Shown: positions 1 to 10,550 of the stretch, piece after piece
Position numbering within the stretch: position 1 is the first letter of the stretch
Layout: each line of letters begins with the position of its first letter
Notes under the pieces: model-generated
Seen by the model: the letters and a program-made list of their open reading frames with translations, nothing else
Databases searched by the model: none
What the model was told of the DNA's origin: nothing
NCBI RefSeq assembly: GCF_964019625.1
Contig: NZ_OZ026458.1
Location: forward strand, 744,001 to 808,000
Source: Spiroplasma endosymbiont of Diplazon laetatorius
GTDB lineage: Bacteria; Bacillota_I; Bacilli_A; Mycoplasmatales; Mycoplasmataceae
DNA: 64,000 nucleotides
Reading direction: 5' to 3'
Program-made: the position numbers and the translations under genes

Positions 1-1283
<1,283 letters not shown>

Positions 1284-1434
1284 TTTAATCAATGTGAAAA
1301 TTTTGATTCATGACTATATCTTGATTCTCAAATAATTGAACTTGTATAAATTGTACAAATTAATTGGTTGTTGTTGTTCTATCTAGTTTTCAAAGATCGT
1401 TTACGTTAGTTTTTCACAACCAACGACATATAAA

Positions 1435-1463
1435 AATATATATGATTTAAAACCAATAAGCAA
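1435..1463 (-). promoter_or_regulatory. Candidate rRNA operon promoter
   Basis: On the minus strand TTGCTT (1458-1463) and TATATT (1435-1440) are separated by 17 bases. Downstream, before the 16S start, lies the ATCTTTGAAAACTAGAT element (about 1380-1400), common in rRNA leaders of Firmicutes and Mollicutes, which usually forms part of the processing stem. The rest of 1284-1656 is A/T-rich leader and spacer with no gene seen. Confidence 0.5.
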
Positions 1464-1624
1464 TACTTTTTTAATTTTTTTTTAAAATTTTTTATACTAT
1501 TTCGACATTTTTTTAAACATTAATCTATTTCTGAAAAAAAACGCTAATTTGGAATAAAACCCTTTAAAAATGGGTATTTCTCATTGACAAGAAAGATAAT
1601 AACATATTAAAAACTAAAAAACAT

Positions 1625-1653
1625 AAAAAAAATAAAAAAGTTTAAACTTTTTT
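1625..1653 (-). terminator. Intrinsic terminator after the 1657-2880 gene
   Basis: A perfect inverted repeat (AAAAAAGTTTAAACTTTTTT, 1634-1653) is followed on the minus strand by a run of T. It lies four bases past the stop codon of the upstream gene and separates it from the rRNA operon. Confidence 0.7.
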
Positions 1654-1656
1654 ATT

Positions 1657-2880
1657 TTAATCATCTCAATCGATTGTTGGTGTGAAATCTTCATCATTTT
1701 GGTCATTTACTGGGTCCAAAATCTTGTCTATATCTATTTCCATGGTTTGAGTTTTCTCTTTTTGTAAGCTATTTACTATATTTGATTTACTTACTAAATG
1801 ATCTGTTTTAGGAGCTTTAGGAGCTAATCTTCTTTCTTGTTTTTTCATAGCTTCTCAGATTCTGTCTGAATCTCCTAAGAATACTTTTCCTTGGTAGTTT
1901 TCATCTACTCTAGGAGTTTTTCTTTCAACTCTTTCAACATATAAAGGTTTAACAACATTACCAATTGGCTTGTCAAAATCACCTGCTCTTTGAGCCGATC
2001 TTCTTGGAACAATAGTTTGTTTATAAGGGTCCTTAGGCTCTGTAATAGGTGGTAACTCATCTAACTTAGGAATATTATTAACAGGAGCAACTCTGTCCAT
2101 TACGGGCTCTGACGGCTCTTGTTGACCTTGTAGAGGTTCAAATTGACCATAATCATCATGCTCTAAAGTTTGAGTTTTTGTTTCATCATCTCAATCTATT
2201 ACATGTGTTGAAGTTAGGTTTTCTTGTTCTTTATCGAAACTTACTGTATCTTCAGTTTCCTCTTCAGTTGATTCTTCATGGAATTTATTGTTATTAATAT
2301 CTTCTTTTAATTGAGCCAATTTATCTGACATATTAAATGTCTCTTCATTTGGTGTTGAAGTGAATTCAGGATTGAATTCAGGAACTTCACTTGGATTTTC
2401 TCTTAACACCATTGGTTTAAATGGTTCATTTGTATTTGTAGTTGCTGTAGTTTTTTGTCTAACCACTTTTGTTTGTGATCCTGATGACATTTTAAGCATA
2501 GGGATAATTGAAAGTAATGCAGTTGCAGATGCTATTGGCAACATAATTATGTTTGCCATAATGTCTATTCCGACAAATGATGTTTCTGCTTGTTTTAAAA
2601 GTATTAAAAATGCAATATTAACACCAGCTAAAGTAACACCTAATAAAGTGTATAAAATAACTAATGCTTTAACGTTTGATTTTGCCATTCTAGCAACACC
2701 CATTACAAATAACAATGAAATTACTATAACTATTGCTATTTGTAAAATATTAAATATTGAATTTTCTTGTGGGAAGTTGAATGCATAAAAATTGCTTCCC
2801 CCAATTAAAAAGCTCCCTAGAAAACTTAAAATTAGCGTTGATAATCAAAGTAAAACGCCAAAAAATAAACCTTTTTTCAT
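1657..2880 (-). CDS. Membrane protein with four predicted TM helices and long acidic cytoplasmic tail, unknown function
   Basis: The product has 407 residues, with in-frame TGA (Trp) codons. The first 165 or so residues contain about four hydrophobic helices (near 5-28, 42-62, 72-93 and 105-127). The rest is hydrophilic, rich in Glu, Asp, Pro, Thr and Gln, and looks disordered. The tail has the motif IDWDD twice, once at about 229-233 and again as the last residues before the stop. The ATG at 2880 is preceded by TAGGGG at a suitable distance. The gene is a single unit between its own promoter and terminator, directly upstream of the rRNA operon. I do not recognise the family. A membrane-anchored scaffold is one possibility, but that is a guess. 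Confidence 0.85.
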
Positions 2881-2921
2881 ATATTTGCCCCTATCTTGTA
2901 TAGCCCTAAAAATACATAGAT

Positions 2922-2950
2922 ATTTTAGCACCAAAAAAAAGTAAAGACAA
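2922..2950 (-). promoter_or_regulatory. Sigma-70-type promoter of the 1657-2880 membrane gene
   Basis: TTGTCT (2945-2950) and TAAAAT (2922-2927) on the minus strand are separated by exactly 17 bases, about 40 bases upstream of the start codon. Confidence 0.65.
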
Positions 2951-2962
2951 GTATTATTGAAA

Positions 2963-2988
2963 TAAAAAAAACACCTTTATAGGTGTTT
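2963..2988 (-). terminator. Intrinsic terminator of the PAP2 gene
   Basis: Stem AAACACCT/AGGTGTTT (2969-2988) with a TTAT/ATAA loop, followed on the minus strand by eight T. It lies just past the stop codon of the 2997-4127 gene. Confidence 0.8.
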
Positions 2989-2996
2989 CTTTTGTG

Positions 2997-4127
2997 TTAT
3001 TTTGTATTTGTTTTATTCAGATTTTTATTTCTAAATCAATCTATAATTTTTCCGTTAAAGATAATAACTATTAAACTAAGAATTATCGAAAAAGAAGTGT
3101 CAGAAATTCAATGTGTTCTAGAAATGATTTGTGTATATTGCATTGTATTTATATGTAAAAATCAAATACCTATTATTGATCATAATTTTCAATTTAACTT
3201 TCTATTTTTCTTTTCACCCAAAAAGAAATAAGCAGTATACAACATTGTAAAACAAGAGATCATATGACCAGATGGAAAATCCATATTTCACCAACCAGCC
3301 TTACCTGTACCTAGAGGTTTAAATATATCTGTAAAGTTTCCAAAAAAATCATTAATTTGTCACCAAGGAAGATAATCTACTCCCATAACTCTATCTATTT
3401 CGACATCATAAATACCTCATGATTTGATTTTATGACCTGTTGTTATTCAATATGTTTTTCATTCATCTGTTACTCTATCTGAATAAAATATATTTTCAAA
3501 GTCAACACTGTAAAAGTAAGGTCTTCCAAACACAACCTTCATTATATAAACAATCAAGCTAGTTGTTAAAAAAGCACTAAAAGCTTTAATAGCATCAACC
3601 TTATAACCAGATGAAAGAATATCGCTTCTCCTAACAAATTTAAATCTTATATAATAAAAAACTAGCGACATAGCAGTTGTTTCTAACAAAAATAAAACTA
3701 TCAATATTATTTGTCTTATTTTGTAAGAATCTAAGAATCAACCACTTATTCCAGGTCCATATCCATCATCTATTTTAGTTGTTGTAATTATTCAATAAAG
3801 ATTTGCAGTAAATCAAAACACAAAAACGGCTCCGTAAAAAATCCAAATTGCTAAGTTTCAAATTTTACTTTCTTTATTTTCTATTCTTTTTATTTCTAAA
3901 TATATTGATATAAAAAGAAATATGAATAAATACGATTGAGTCATACCAAGTTCTTCATATACTCAGACAAATATTTTTAGACCATAAATATCCATACCCT
4001 TTGCAAAAAACTTATTTATTTGTAAATCATATATACTAGATAAAATAAATGATAAAAATGTAAAAAGAAAAAACACTATAAATAATATTTTTAAAATTTT
4101 GTATTGTTTATTACTTTTAAAAAACAT
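2997..4127 (-). CDS. PAP2-superfamily membrane phosphatase
   Basis: A 376-residue polytopic membrane protein. The phosphatase signature is in order: KVVFGRP (motif 1), PSGHM (motif 2, catalytic His) and SRTHWISD (motif 3, compact form). This is the acid-phosphatase/lipid phosphate phosphatase fold, which removes phosphate from lipid phosphates at the membrane, for example phosphatidic acid or undecaprenyl pyrophosphate. Mollicutes lack a wall, so a phospholipid substrate is more likely, but the sequence does not show which. The start is the ATG at 4127, giving a hydrophobic N-terminal helix. It stands alone, between its own terminator and that of gapN. Confidence 0.88.
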
Positions 4128-4138
4128 ATTATTCCCTT

Positions 4139-4187
4139 AAAAAACAATTAACAAGAAGGTCATTTTTAAATGCTCTCCTTGTTAATT
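4139..4187 (-). terminator. Intrinsic terminator of gapN
   Basis: Long imperfect stem AATTAACAAG(AAGG) / CTTGTTAATT at 4146-4187 around a loop that can itself pair, followed on the minus strand by GTTTTTTAA. It begins six bases after the gapN stop. Confidence 0.75.
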
Positions 4188-4192
4188 TTCTA

Positions 4193-5608
4193 TTAATAAT
4201 TAATAATCATTCCTTGGTATCTTGTCATACTTAATAATGATTCTCTAATTCCTTGAACACCTTCTCCAGAATCTTTTATTCCTAAGAATGGGAAGCTGTC
4301 AGGTCCTCGTTGTGGTCTTGAATTAATATTAACTGTTCCAGTTTTAATTCTTTTTGCAGTCAATATAGCTTTTGAAATATCTTGGCAAAATACACTAGCT
4401 TGTAATCCAAATTGTGATTCATTTGCAATTTTAATCATTTCATCTAATGAATCAATTCTAATAACTGGCAATACAGGACCAAAAGGTTCTTCTCAAGCAA
4501 CTTTCATATCAACTGTTACATTATCAATTAATGTTGGTCACATTAAGTTTTTTTCTCTTTTATCTCCACTTACAATTGTGGCACCTTTATCTTTTGCATC
4601 ATCAATTAAGCCTTGAATAAATTCTGCAGATCTTTCATCGATAACTGGTGTAATGAATGCATTATCTTGAGGCATTCCAACACTTAAAGATTCTACTTTT
4701 GTTTTTAAAATAGGTACTAATTTATCAGCTATTTGATTACTTACAAGAACTCTCTTAACAGCAGTACATCTTTGTCCTGAGTAACCAAATGCTCCATTTA
4801 TTATTTCATCTGCATATTTTTCTAAGTTTAAATCATCTAAAACAAGAGCAGGATCTTTTCCACCTAATTCAAGAACTAAATCTGTAGAACTTCCCATTTT
4901 TCTTATTTGATTACCAATTCCAACACTTCCTGTAAATGAAATCATGTCTATTTCAGGATTTGAAGTAATAATATCTCCAATTTCTCTCCCTCTACCTGTA
5001 ACTATATTAAATATTCCTTTTGGAAAACCTGCTTCAATTACAAGTTTTGACATGTAAGCACCAACTAAACTTCCTGCTGTAGCTGGTTTAAAAACAACTG
5101 AGTTTCCCATTACTAAAGCTGGTATTATTTTTGCTAAAGCTAAGTTGAATGGGTAGTTGAATGGAGAAATTGCTAAAACAACTCCTTTTGCAACTCTTGA
5201 AAATACTCCAAGTTTATTTTTTGCACCCATTCCTTCACCAGTTAAAGCTAAAGGTTCCATTCTTTTAGCTTCTTCAAAAGTATAATCAATAATTTCGATT
5301 GTTCTTACAACTTCTGCAAGTGATTCTTTAAGGTTTTTTGCTATTTCTTCAGACATAACTTGAGCTATTTCATCTTTATTGATTTCGATTAAATCTCTAA
5401 ATTTCTTTAAAGTAGCTATTCTATCTAAAAGACTAACTTCTTCTCATGCTTGTTGTGAAGTTCTTGCAGCAGAAAACGCTTTATTAATATCTTCTGGAGA
5501 TAAAGCACTTACTTTACCTGCAACAGTTAAAGTTGCTGGGTTCATTATTTCTAATCATTGACCATTATCAATAAGTTCGTTGTTAATTAATGCATTATAT
5601 TGTCTCAT
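4193..5608 (-). CDS. gapN: NADP-dependent non-phosphorylating glyceraldehyde-3-phosphate dehydrogenase
   Basis: A 471-residue aldehyde dehydrogenase. It oxidises glyceraldehyde 3-phosphate directly to 3-phosphoglycerate and makes NADPH, bypassing the ATP-forming glycolytic step. The general base Glu is in LELGGKDP (about residue 247) and the catalytic Cys in GQRCTA (about residue 281), nearly the spacing of streptococcal GapN. The C-terminal block RPQRGPDSFPFLG followed by GEGVQGI is typical of GapN rather than other aldehyde dehydrogenases. The ATG at 5608 follows AAGAAGGG. In cells without a full oxidative pentose pathway this enzyme is a likely main NADPH source (inference). Confidence 0.93.
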
Positions 5609-5627
5609 TATTAAATTCCCTTCTTTT

Positions 5628-6365
5628 TTATTCCATAGAATAAATGTTGTTCATAATTATTGACCCTGCAATTGCAACATTTAAACTTTCCAAATCTGGA
5701 TTAGTTTTTATTTTAATGTTTTTATCAATTGCTTTAGAAACTTCTTGAGATATTCCTTGACCTTCATTTCCAAGAACAAGAGCTACTTGTTTATCTTTTA
5801 TTTCTTTTAAAGAGCAACTTTCTTCTCTTAGTAAAGTCCCTAGAACTATTATATTCTTTTGCTTTAATTTATCTATTAAATTTATTAAATCTTCATTTTT
5901 TAAATTTAAATCAAAGTGATTTGATTGCGTTGCTCTTAAAACTTTTGGATTATAAAAACTAACACAATCATTTGAACAAATAACGTTATTGAAACCAAAA
6001 GCAAAAGCACTTCTAATTAAAGTTCCTAGGTTACCTGGATCTTGAACACCATCAAGAATTAGATAGTTTCCATCTTGAAAGTCTTTCTCTTCTATTCTGC
6101 AAACGGCAAAAACTTTTTGATTTGTTTTTAAATCACTTATTTTTTTAGAAATGTTATCGCTAATTTCAATAACATTTTCAAAACTTTTATATTTATCAAG
6201 CAATTGTTCTTCAACAAGAATCATATCAACAACACCTTTTTGAACAGCAAGATCTACCATCTTTACTCCTTCAATAATGTATTTATTTAATTCTTTTTGA
6301 ACTTTAGTTTCTTTGTATGAAAGAACTTCTTCAATTAAATTGTTATTAACAGATGTAATTTTCAT
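5628..6365 (-). CDS. SpoU/TrmH-family RNA 2'-O-ribose methyltransferase
   Basis: A 245-residue SPOUT enzyme that methylates a ribose 2'-OH in rRNA or tRNA using S-adenosylmethionine. The three family motifs are visible: LDGVQDPGNLGTLIRSA (motif 1), LVLGNEGQGIS (motif 2) and LNVAIAGSIIM (motif 3, knotted SAM site). An N-terminal substrate-binding region precedes them. The start was set at the ATG at 6365, one base after the upstream stop, implying translational coupling; an in-frame ATG six codons earlier overlaps the upstream gene. The target nucleoside cannot be told from sequence. Confidence 0.9.
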   Translation of the reverse strand: MKITSVNNNLIEEVLSYKETKVQKELNKYIIEGVKMVDLAVQKGVVDMILVEEQLLDKYKSFENVIEISDNISKKISDLKTNQKVFAVCRIEEKDFQDGNYLILDGVQDPGNLGTLIRSAFAFGFNNVICSNDCVSFYNPKVLRATQSNHFDLNLKNEDLINLIDKLKQKNIIVLGTLLREESCSLKEIKDKQVALVLGNEGQGISQEVSKAIDKNIKIKTNPDLESLNVAIAGSIIMNNIYSME

Positions 6366-6366
6366 T

Positions 6367-7515
6367 TTATTCAGTAAGTGCAAAACCTATTTCATATAAT
6401 TTATTTTCTGGGTTTGCAAAGTCCTTTCCTTTATAGTTTGGATCTTTAACTGGATAACCAAATATTAATGATGCTCTACGTGGCGGTTCAAGTAATTTAG
6501 CTTGAATTGTAGACATTGCAGAAAGTGGTTCACCAGATTTTCTTTTCATTTTGTTTTCTTCCATTAAGTCTTCAATATCCTTAACTTTAGCTTGTTTAAC
6601 TAATATTCAAATTTTATTTTCTCTATATCATTTAACTATTTTTTTGTATTCAGTATAAGTGAATTGAGTTGCTTCATCTCCAGCATAAAATCTATTTTTT
6701 TGTTTGTTTCAACCAGTAACAAAATCTCTTCAAATAACATTTCCAGTTTTACCTTTTGTCATCATATTTATTGTTTGAGCAATTGTTTCATCAAAATCAT
6801 GATATCCATATCCTGTAAATGAGTTACCAGATCAAAGGTTTACATAATTATTTTTTTTAGGGTCTCAAACTTCTTCAAAACAACTTGCAGCAACTCAATA
6901 TCTTTTATCAGAAGAGTTTCTGTAAATTTCAAAACCATATTTACTATTTTTTAAAACTACTTCTTTTTGAGTTAATTTTACAACTTTGCTTCTAAAAGTT
7001 TCTAGTATTTTCTTAATTTCTTTTTCAGTAAGTTTTAATCTAACTTCACCACGACTGTTTTTTATTATTTCTTTAGTTCTACTAAACTCTTCCATTGCTC
7101 TATATTTTTTATTTGCAAATGCATTAAAAATATTTAGCTCAGAAGTTGGATCTGGCATAACAAATTCATTTGTTACAAGTTCATCTCCACTTTTTTCAAC
7201 TGTGTTTAGTGTGTTTGAAAGTTCGCTTAAACCTCTAATTTTTGCAATAACACTTGTTGCATTTTGTTTGTTATCTTCTAAACCTTCAAGAAGAACTTCT
7301 GATTTTTCTTCTTTTAATTTTGTTTGTTTTTTAGGTTTTTCTTTTACTTCTTGAGCAGCATTTGGATTAATGCTTGATTCAAAGTAAAATTCACTATCAT
7401 CTAAAGAACTTCCAAACTCACTGTCTGAAGTTCTTTCTAATGATGGCATTTTAGGATCATTAGGATTAGAAGGTCTATATTCATAAATGCTTTTTAAATC
7501 TTTTTTTGCAGCCAT
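6367..7515 (-). CDS. Unrecognised protein with disordered N-terminus and Trp/Tyr-rich C-terminal domain
   Basis: A 382-residue soluble protein. Residues 1-110 are low-complexity and charged (Lys, Glu, Ser, Asn). A charged helical part follows, and residues 195-380 form a compact, aromatic-rich domain read through several TGA(Trp) codons. No signal peptide, membrane helix or catalytic motif is evident. It starts at ATG 7515 after GAGGGT, lies 23 bases after dut, and its stop is one base from the methyltransferase start, so the three genes probably form one operon. I do not recognise a family. Confidence 0.8.
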
Positions 7516-7538
7516 AAATTTACCCTCTATTTCTATTT

Positions 7539-8042
7539 TTAATATCCACTATCTTGTCTATTAAAGTTTATTTCATTTTTTTTGTTATATACACTTAGAA
7601 TTTCATCAGTTGTTATATCTAAAATATAAGTAATTGATAAGAATTCATCTAATAAATCATCATATGATTGAGCATCAAACTTATCTTCAAATACTAATGC
7701 TTTTCTATAAACATTAATACTTCAAGCATCAATATCATCTGCTTGTTTAATTTTATTATTAAATTCAGAAAAGTCAAAATTAACATTTGTTCCTAAACTA
7801 ATTATAAAGTGTAAACAATCTATTAGTTCTTCAAGAATAACAGATTTTTCGCTAGGACCTTTATTTGATCAATATTTAAAAGATCTATATTCGTTTATGA
7901 ATTCAGAAACTTCAACTAAGAAAGCTATTATTTTCTTTTTAATTATTTGTTTATCTATAACTATACCTTTTGATTCCATAATATAGTTATCTAAAATTAT
8001 TTGTTTATCTTTTAAGTAGATTAAATTATCTTTATTTAACAT
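7539..8042 (-). CDS. dut: Dimeric dUTPase (all-alpha NTP pyrophosphatase)
   Basis: A 167-residue protein of the dimeric dUTPase type (DUTPase_2), unrelated to the trimeric beta dUTPase. It would split dUTP into dUMP and pyrophosphate, keeping uracil out of DNA. The metal site is recognisable: EVSEFINE (ExxxE-type helix) and, after WSNKG, the helix EELIDCLHF (EExxD). A third acidic pair lies near DDLLDEFL. The ATG at 8042 is preceded by GGGAGAG. It is first of an apparent operon with the 6367-7515 and SpoU genes. The exact nucleotide preference is inferred from the family. Confidence 0.85.
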
Positions 8043-8073
8043 ATTTTTCTCTCCCTTAACCTAATTTTAGTTT

Positions 8074-8106
8074 AAAAAAATGATAGTTTCCTATCATTTT
8101 TTTATT
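8074..8106 (-). terminator. Intrinsic terminator of the S1-domain/pgi operon
   Basis: Stem AATGATAG/CTATCATT around a four-base loop, with A and T runs on both sides. It lies three bases after the pgi stop on the minus strand. Confidence 0.85.
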
Positions 8107-8108
8107 TT

Positions 8109-9389
8109 TTAGAATCCAGGTTTTCTTAGTAATTTAAACATGTTTGTTTTATAAACTTCAACTCCAGGTTGATTGAATGGATTTATTTCTAATAAATATC
8201 CACTCATAGCACAAGATTTCATGAATCAGTATGCAGCATAACCAAACATTTCAGCATCCATTTTTTCAAATTCTAATACAATGTTTGGAACATTTCCTGT
8301 ATTTGCATGAGCATCAACAACACCTTCAAGTGCAACTTTATTAATTTCATGGAATGACTTGCTTGTTAAGTAGTTTAATCCATCAAGATCATCGTTATTT
8401 GTAGGTACATTTAAATCAAGATTAGGTTTTTTAACATCTATTATTGTTTCAAATAATACATTTTTTGTACCTTCTTGAATAAATTGTCCAAGTGAGTGAA
8501 GATCAGTTGAAAATACACAACTTGTTGGGAAAAGACCTTTTCCATCTTTACCTTCTGATTCACCAAATAATTGTTTTCATCATTCAGTAAATGTTTGCAT
8601 TTGTAATTCATAACCCACTAAAGTTTCTGCTTTAAAGTTTTTTTCAGTATGTAAAATATGTCTAGCCACAGCATATTTATAAGCTTCATTATCTAATTTT
8701 TTAGTATCTTCCATAGCTTTTTTAGCTCCTGTAAAGATATCATCTACATTAACTCCAGCAACTAATAATGGGAAAATCCCAACAGATGTAAATACTGAAA
8801 ATCTACCACCAATATCGTCTGGAATTGTAAAAGTTTCATAACCTTCTGCTGTTGCTAATTGTTTTAAAGCACCTTTTGATTTATCAGTAACTGCAACAAT
8901 TAATTCTTTTGCAGCTTCTTTACCTTTTAAATCCACTAAAAGTTTTTCAAAAACTCTAAATGCAATACCAGGTTCTGTTGTAGTTCCTGATTTTGAAATA
9001 TTTACAATACCAAATTCTTTATCTTTCACATAATCAACAACTTGTTGAGTATATGTAGAAGAAATGGTATTTCCGATGTATATTAATTCAACTTTATCGT
9101 TTGAATATAAACCTCTGATCATTTCATCAGCTGCTCTTGCTCCTAAATAACTTCCCCCAATACCAACAACTAATAAAACATTAATTTTTGATCTTAAGTT
9201 CTTAGCAACTTGTTTCATTTTACTTAACTCATCTTTATCAAATTCAACTGGTCAGTTTACTCAACCAAGGAAATCACTACCTTCTCCAGTTTTATTTTCA
9301 ATCATATCATGTACTTCTTTTATTTTTGCTTCACTGAATTTTGAAATTTCATTTTCAATTTGTGAATTTTTAAAACTTGTTTTTATCAT
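8109..9389 (-). CDS. pgi: Glucose-6-phosphate isomerase
   Basis: A 426-residue phosphoglucose isomerase linking glucose 6-phosphate and fructose 6-phosphate in glycolysis. Sugar-isomerase motifs are seen: [24 protein letters not shown] (phosphate-binding Ser/Thr) and [11 protein letters not shown]. The length fits the short Firmicutes/Mollicutes form (about 430). The ATG at 9389 follows AAGGGG. It is 20 bases downstream of the S1-domain gene, with a strong terminator after it, so the two are likely co-transcribed. Confidence 0.95.
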
Positions 9390-9409
9390 ATTACTATTTC
9401 CCCTTGTTA

Positions 9410-9736
9410 CTATTTTGATTCTACGCTACTTTTTAAGTTATCAAATCCACTTTTTGTTTCTTTTATTTTTGTTTCTGGTGTTTTTAATAACTCTGGCCTA
9501 ATTGATTTATAGCTTAATTTAACTTGGTTTTTATCTTGTAGAAGTTCTATAACTTCAACTTCATATTCTTCATTCAAATTTAAGAATTCATCAACACTTT
9601 TTACGAAAAAGTCTGATATTTCTGAAATATGAATTAACCCTTTGATTATTTCGTCTTGGTCTGTTACTTCACAAAAAGCACCATAGTTTACAATAGCTGT
9701 AATTTTAGCCTTAACTTTTTGTCCTTTGTTCAACAT
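9410..9736 (-). CDS. S1 RNA-binding domain protein (YugI/CvfD/GSP13 type)
   Basis: A 108-residue single-domain protein. Residues 1-75 form an S1 OB-fold with the usual GxVxxxxxxGAF pattern (KVKAKITAIVNYGAFCEV), followed by GLIHISEIS and a short Lys/Glu-rich tail. Proteins of this size and layout (B. subtilis YugI, streptococcal CvfD) bind RNA and associate with ribosomes. The start ATG has a strong AAGGAGAG site. It is first in an operon with pgi and diverges from nfu across an inverted repeat. Confidence 0.88.
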   Translation of the reverse strand: MLNKGQKVKAKITAIVNYGAFCEVTDQDEIIKGLIHISEISDFFVKSVDEFLNLNEEYEVEVIELLQDKNQVKLSYKSIRPELLKTPETKIKETKSGFDNLKSSVESK

Positions 9737-9751
9737 CCTATTGCTCTCCTT

Positions 9752-9777
9752 ACAAATTAATTATAAACTTAATTTGT
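9752..9777. promoter_or_regulatory. Perfect 9-bp inverted repeat in the divergent nfu / S1-pgi promoter region
   Basis: ACAAATTAA (9752-9760) and TTAATTTGT (9769-9777) are exact complements around an eight-base spacer. The minus-strand hexamer TATAAT (9760-9765), a likely -10 for the S1-pgi operon, overlaps it. There is no T run next to it, so it is not an obvious terminator. An operator is possible; so is chance in A/T-rich DNA. Confidence 0.35.
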
Positions 9778-9824
9778 ATTATGAATAACAAATTTGAAAA
9801 AATTTTTAAAAAGAAGGTGAAATT

Positions 9825-10064
9825 TTGGAAAAAAATAATTTAGAAGAAAAAGTAAAGGCTACATTGGAACAATTAAGAATGTACATAACTCAAGATGGTG
9901 GAGATATGGAATTTGTTGCAATAAAAGACAAACTTGTTTACATAAGACTTAAGGGTAATTGTGTTGGTTGTGGTTTAACAGAACTGACTTTTAAAGAAGG
10001 TGTTGAAGGAGTTCTTATAGAAGAATTCCCATATGACATCGATGGCGTAGAACTTGTAATGTAA
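9825..10064 (+). CDS. nfu: Nfu-type Fe-S carrier (NifU C-terminal domain)
   Basis: A 79-residue protein with the NifU C-terminal domain, which holds a [4Fe-4S] cluster between two subunits and passes it to target enzymes. The cluster motif is NCVGCGLTE (CxxC), preceded by the typical TQDGGDMEFV block. The start is TTG at 9825, supported by AAGAAGGTG just upstream and by the domain beginning at once. It lies next to the suf operon (convergent), consistent with a cluster-delivery role. A 149-residue Cys-containing gene follows 23 bases later. Confidence 0.9.
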   Translation: MEKNNLEEKVKATLEQLRMYITQDGGDMEFVAIKDKLVYIRLKGNCVGCGLTELTFKEGVEGVLIEEFPYDIDGVELVM

Positions 10065-10087
10065 TTTTTAAATTAGGAGACTTATAT

Positions 10088-10537
10088 ATGTTTTTTTCAC
10101 AAACTACAGATATTATAAATACTATACTTAGTGCCGTTTCAACAATAACTGTTTTTGTAGCATCACTATTGATTCCATATTTAGTTAAAAAATATAATGA
10201 CAAGAAACAAAAAGTTGATGCAGCAGAAAATTCTTTATTGGATGCGTTTGATAAATATTTTTCAGATGATTATCCTAAAAACGATTTTGAATGATATTTA
10301 GCAGAAGTAAGTGCTATTATCAAAAAATATGAGATCAAAACAATTAGTTGTGCAAACTGTAAAAAGAAATGTACAGCACAAAAATATATGAAATGGTTTA
10401 CAACAGTTGATAAAGTAATTCCAGAAGTAAATAACTTTACTTTTAAAGTTGGAAAAGTAGGTTTTGCAATAAATCTAAACTCTTTATACTGTTATAAATG
10501 CTCAAACAAAAAAGTAACAAAAAAAGCAATTAAATAA
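10088..10537 (+). CDS. Small membrane protein with Cys pairs, unknown
   Basis: A 149-residue protein with one hydrophobic N-terminal helix (about 8-31), a charged middle, then CANCKKKC (about residue 85) and, near the end, CYKC. This CxxC...CxxC layout suggests a zinc-ribbon-like or cluster-binding site on the cytoplasmic side. Reading passes through one TGA(Trp). The ATG at 10088 follows TTAGGAGA. It probably shares a transcript with nfu and ends in a bidirectional terminator facing sufB. The family is not recognised, and any link to Fe-S assembly rests only on neighbours. Confidence 0.75.
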
Positions 10538-10549
10538 TTGCTTTTTTTT
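10521..10549. terminator. Bidirectional terminator between the nfu operon and sufB
   Basis: Stem AAAGCAATT/AATTGCTTT (10523-10544) with A and T runs on opposite sides, working for both converging transcripts. The TAA stop of the 10088 gene lies inside the hairpin. Confidence 0.85.
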
Positions 10550-10550
10550 A

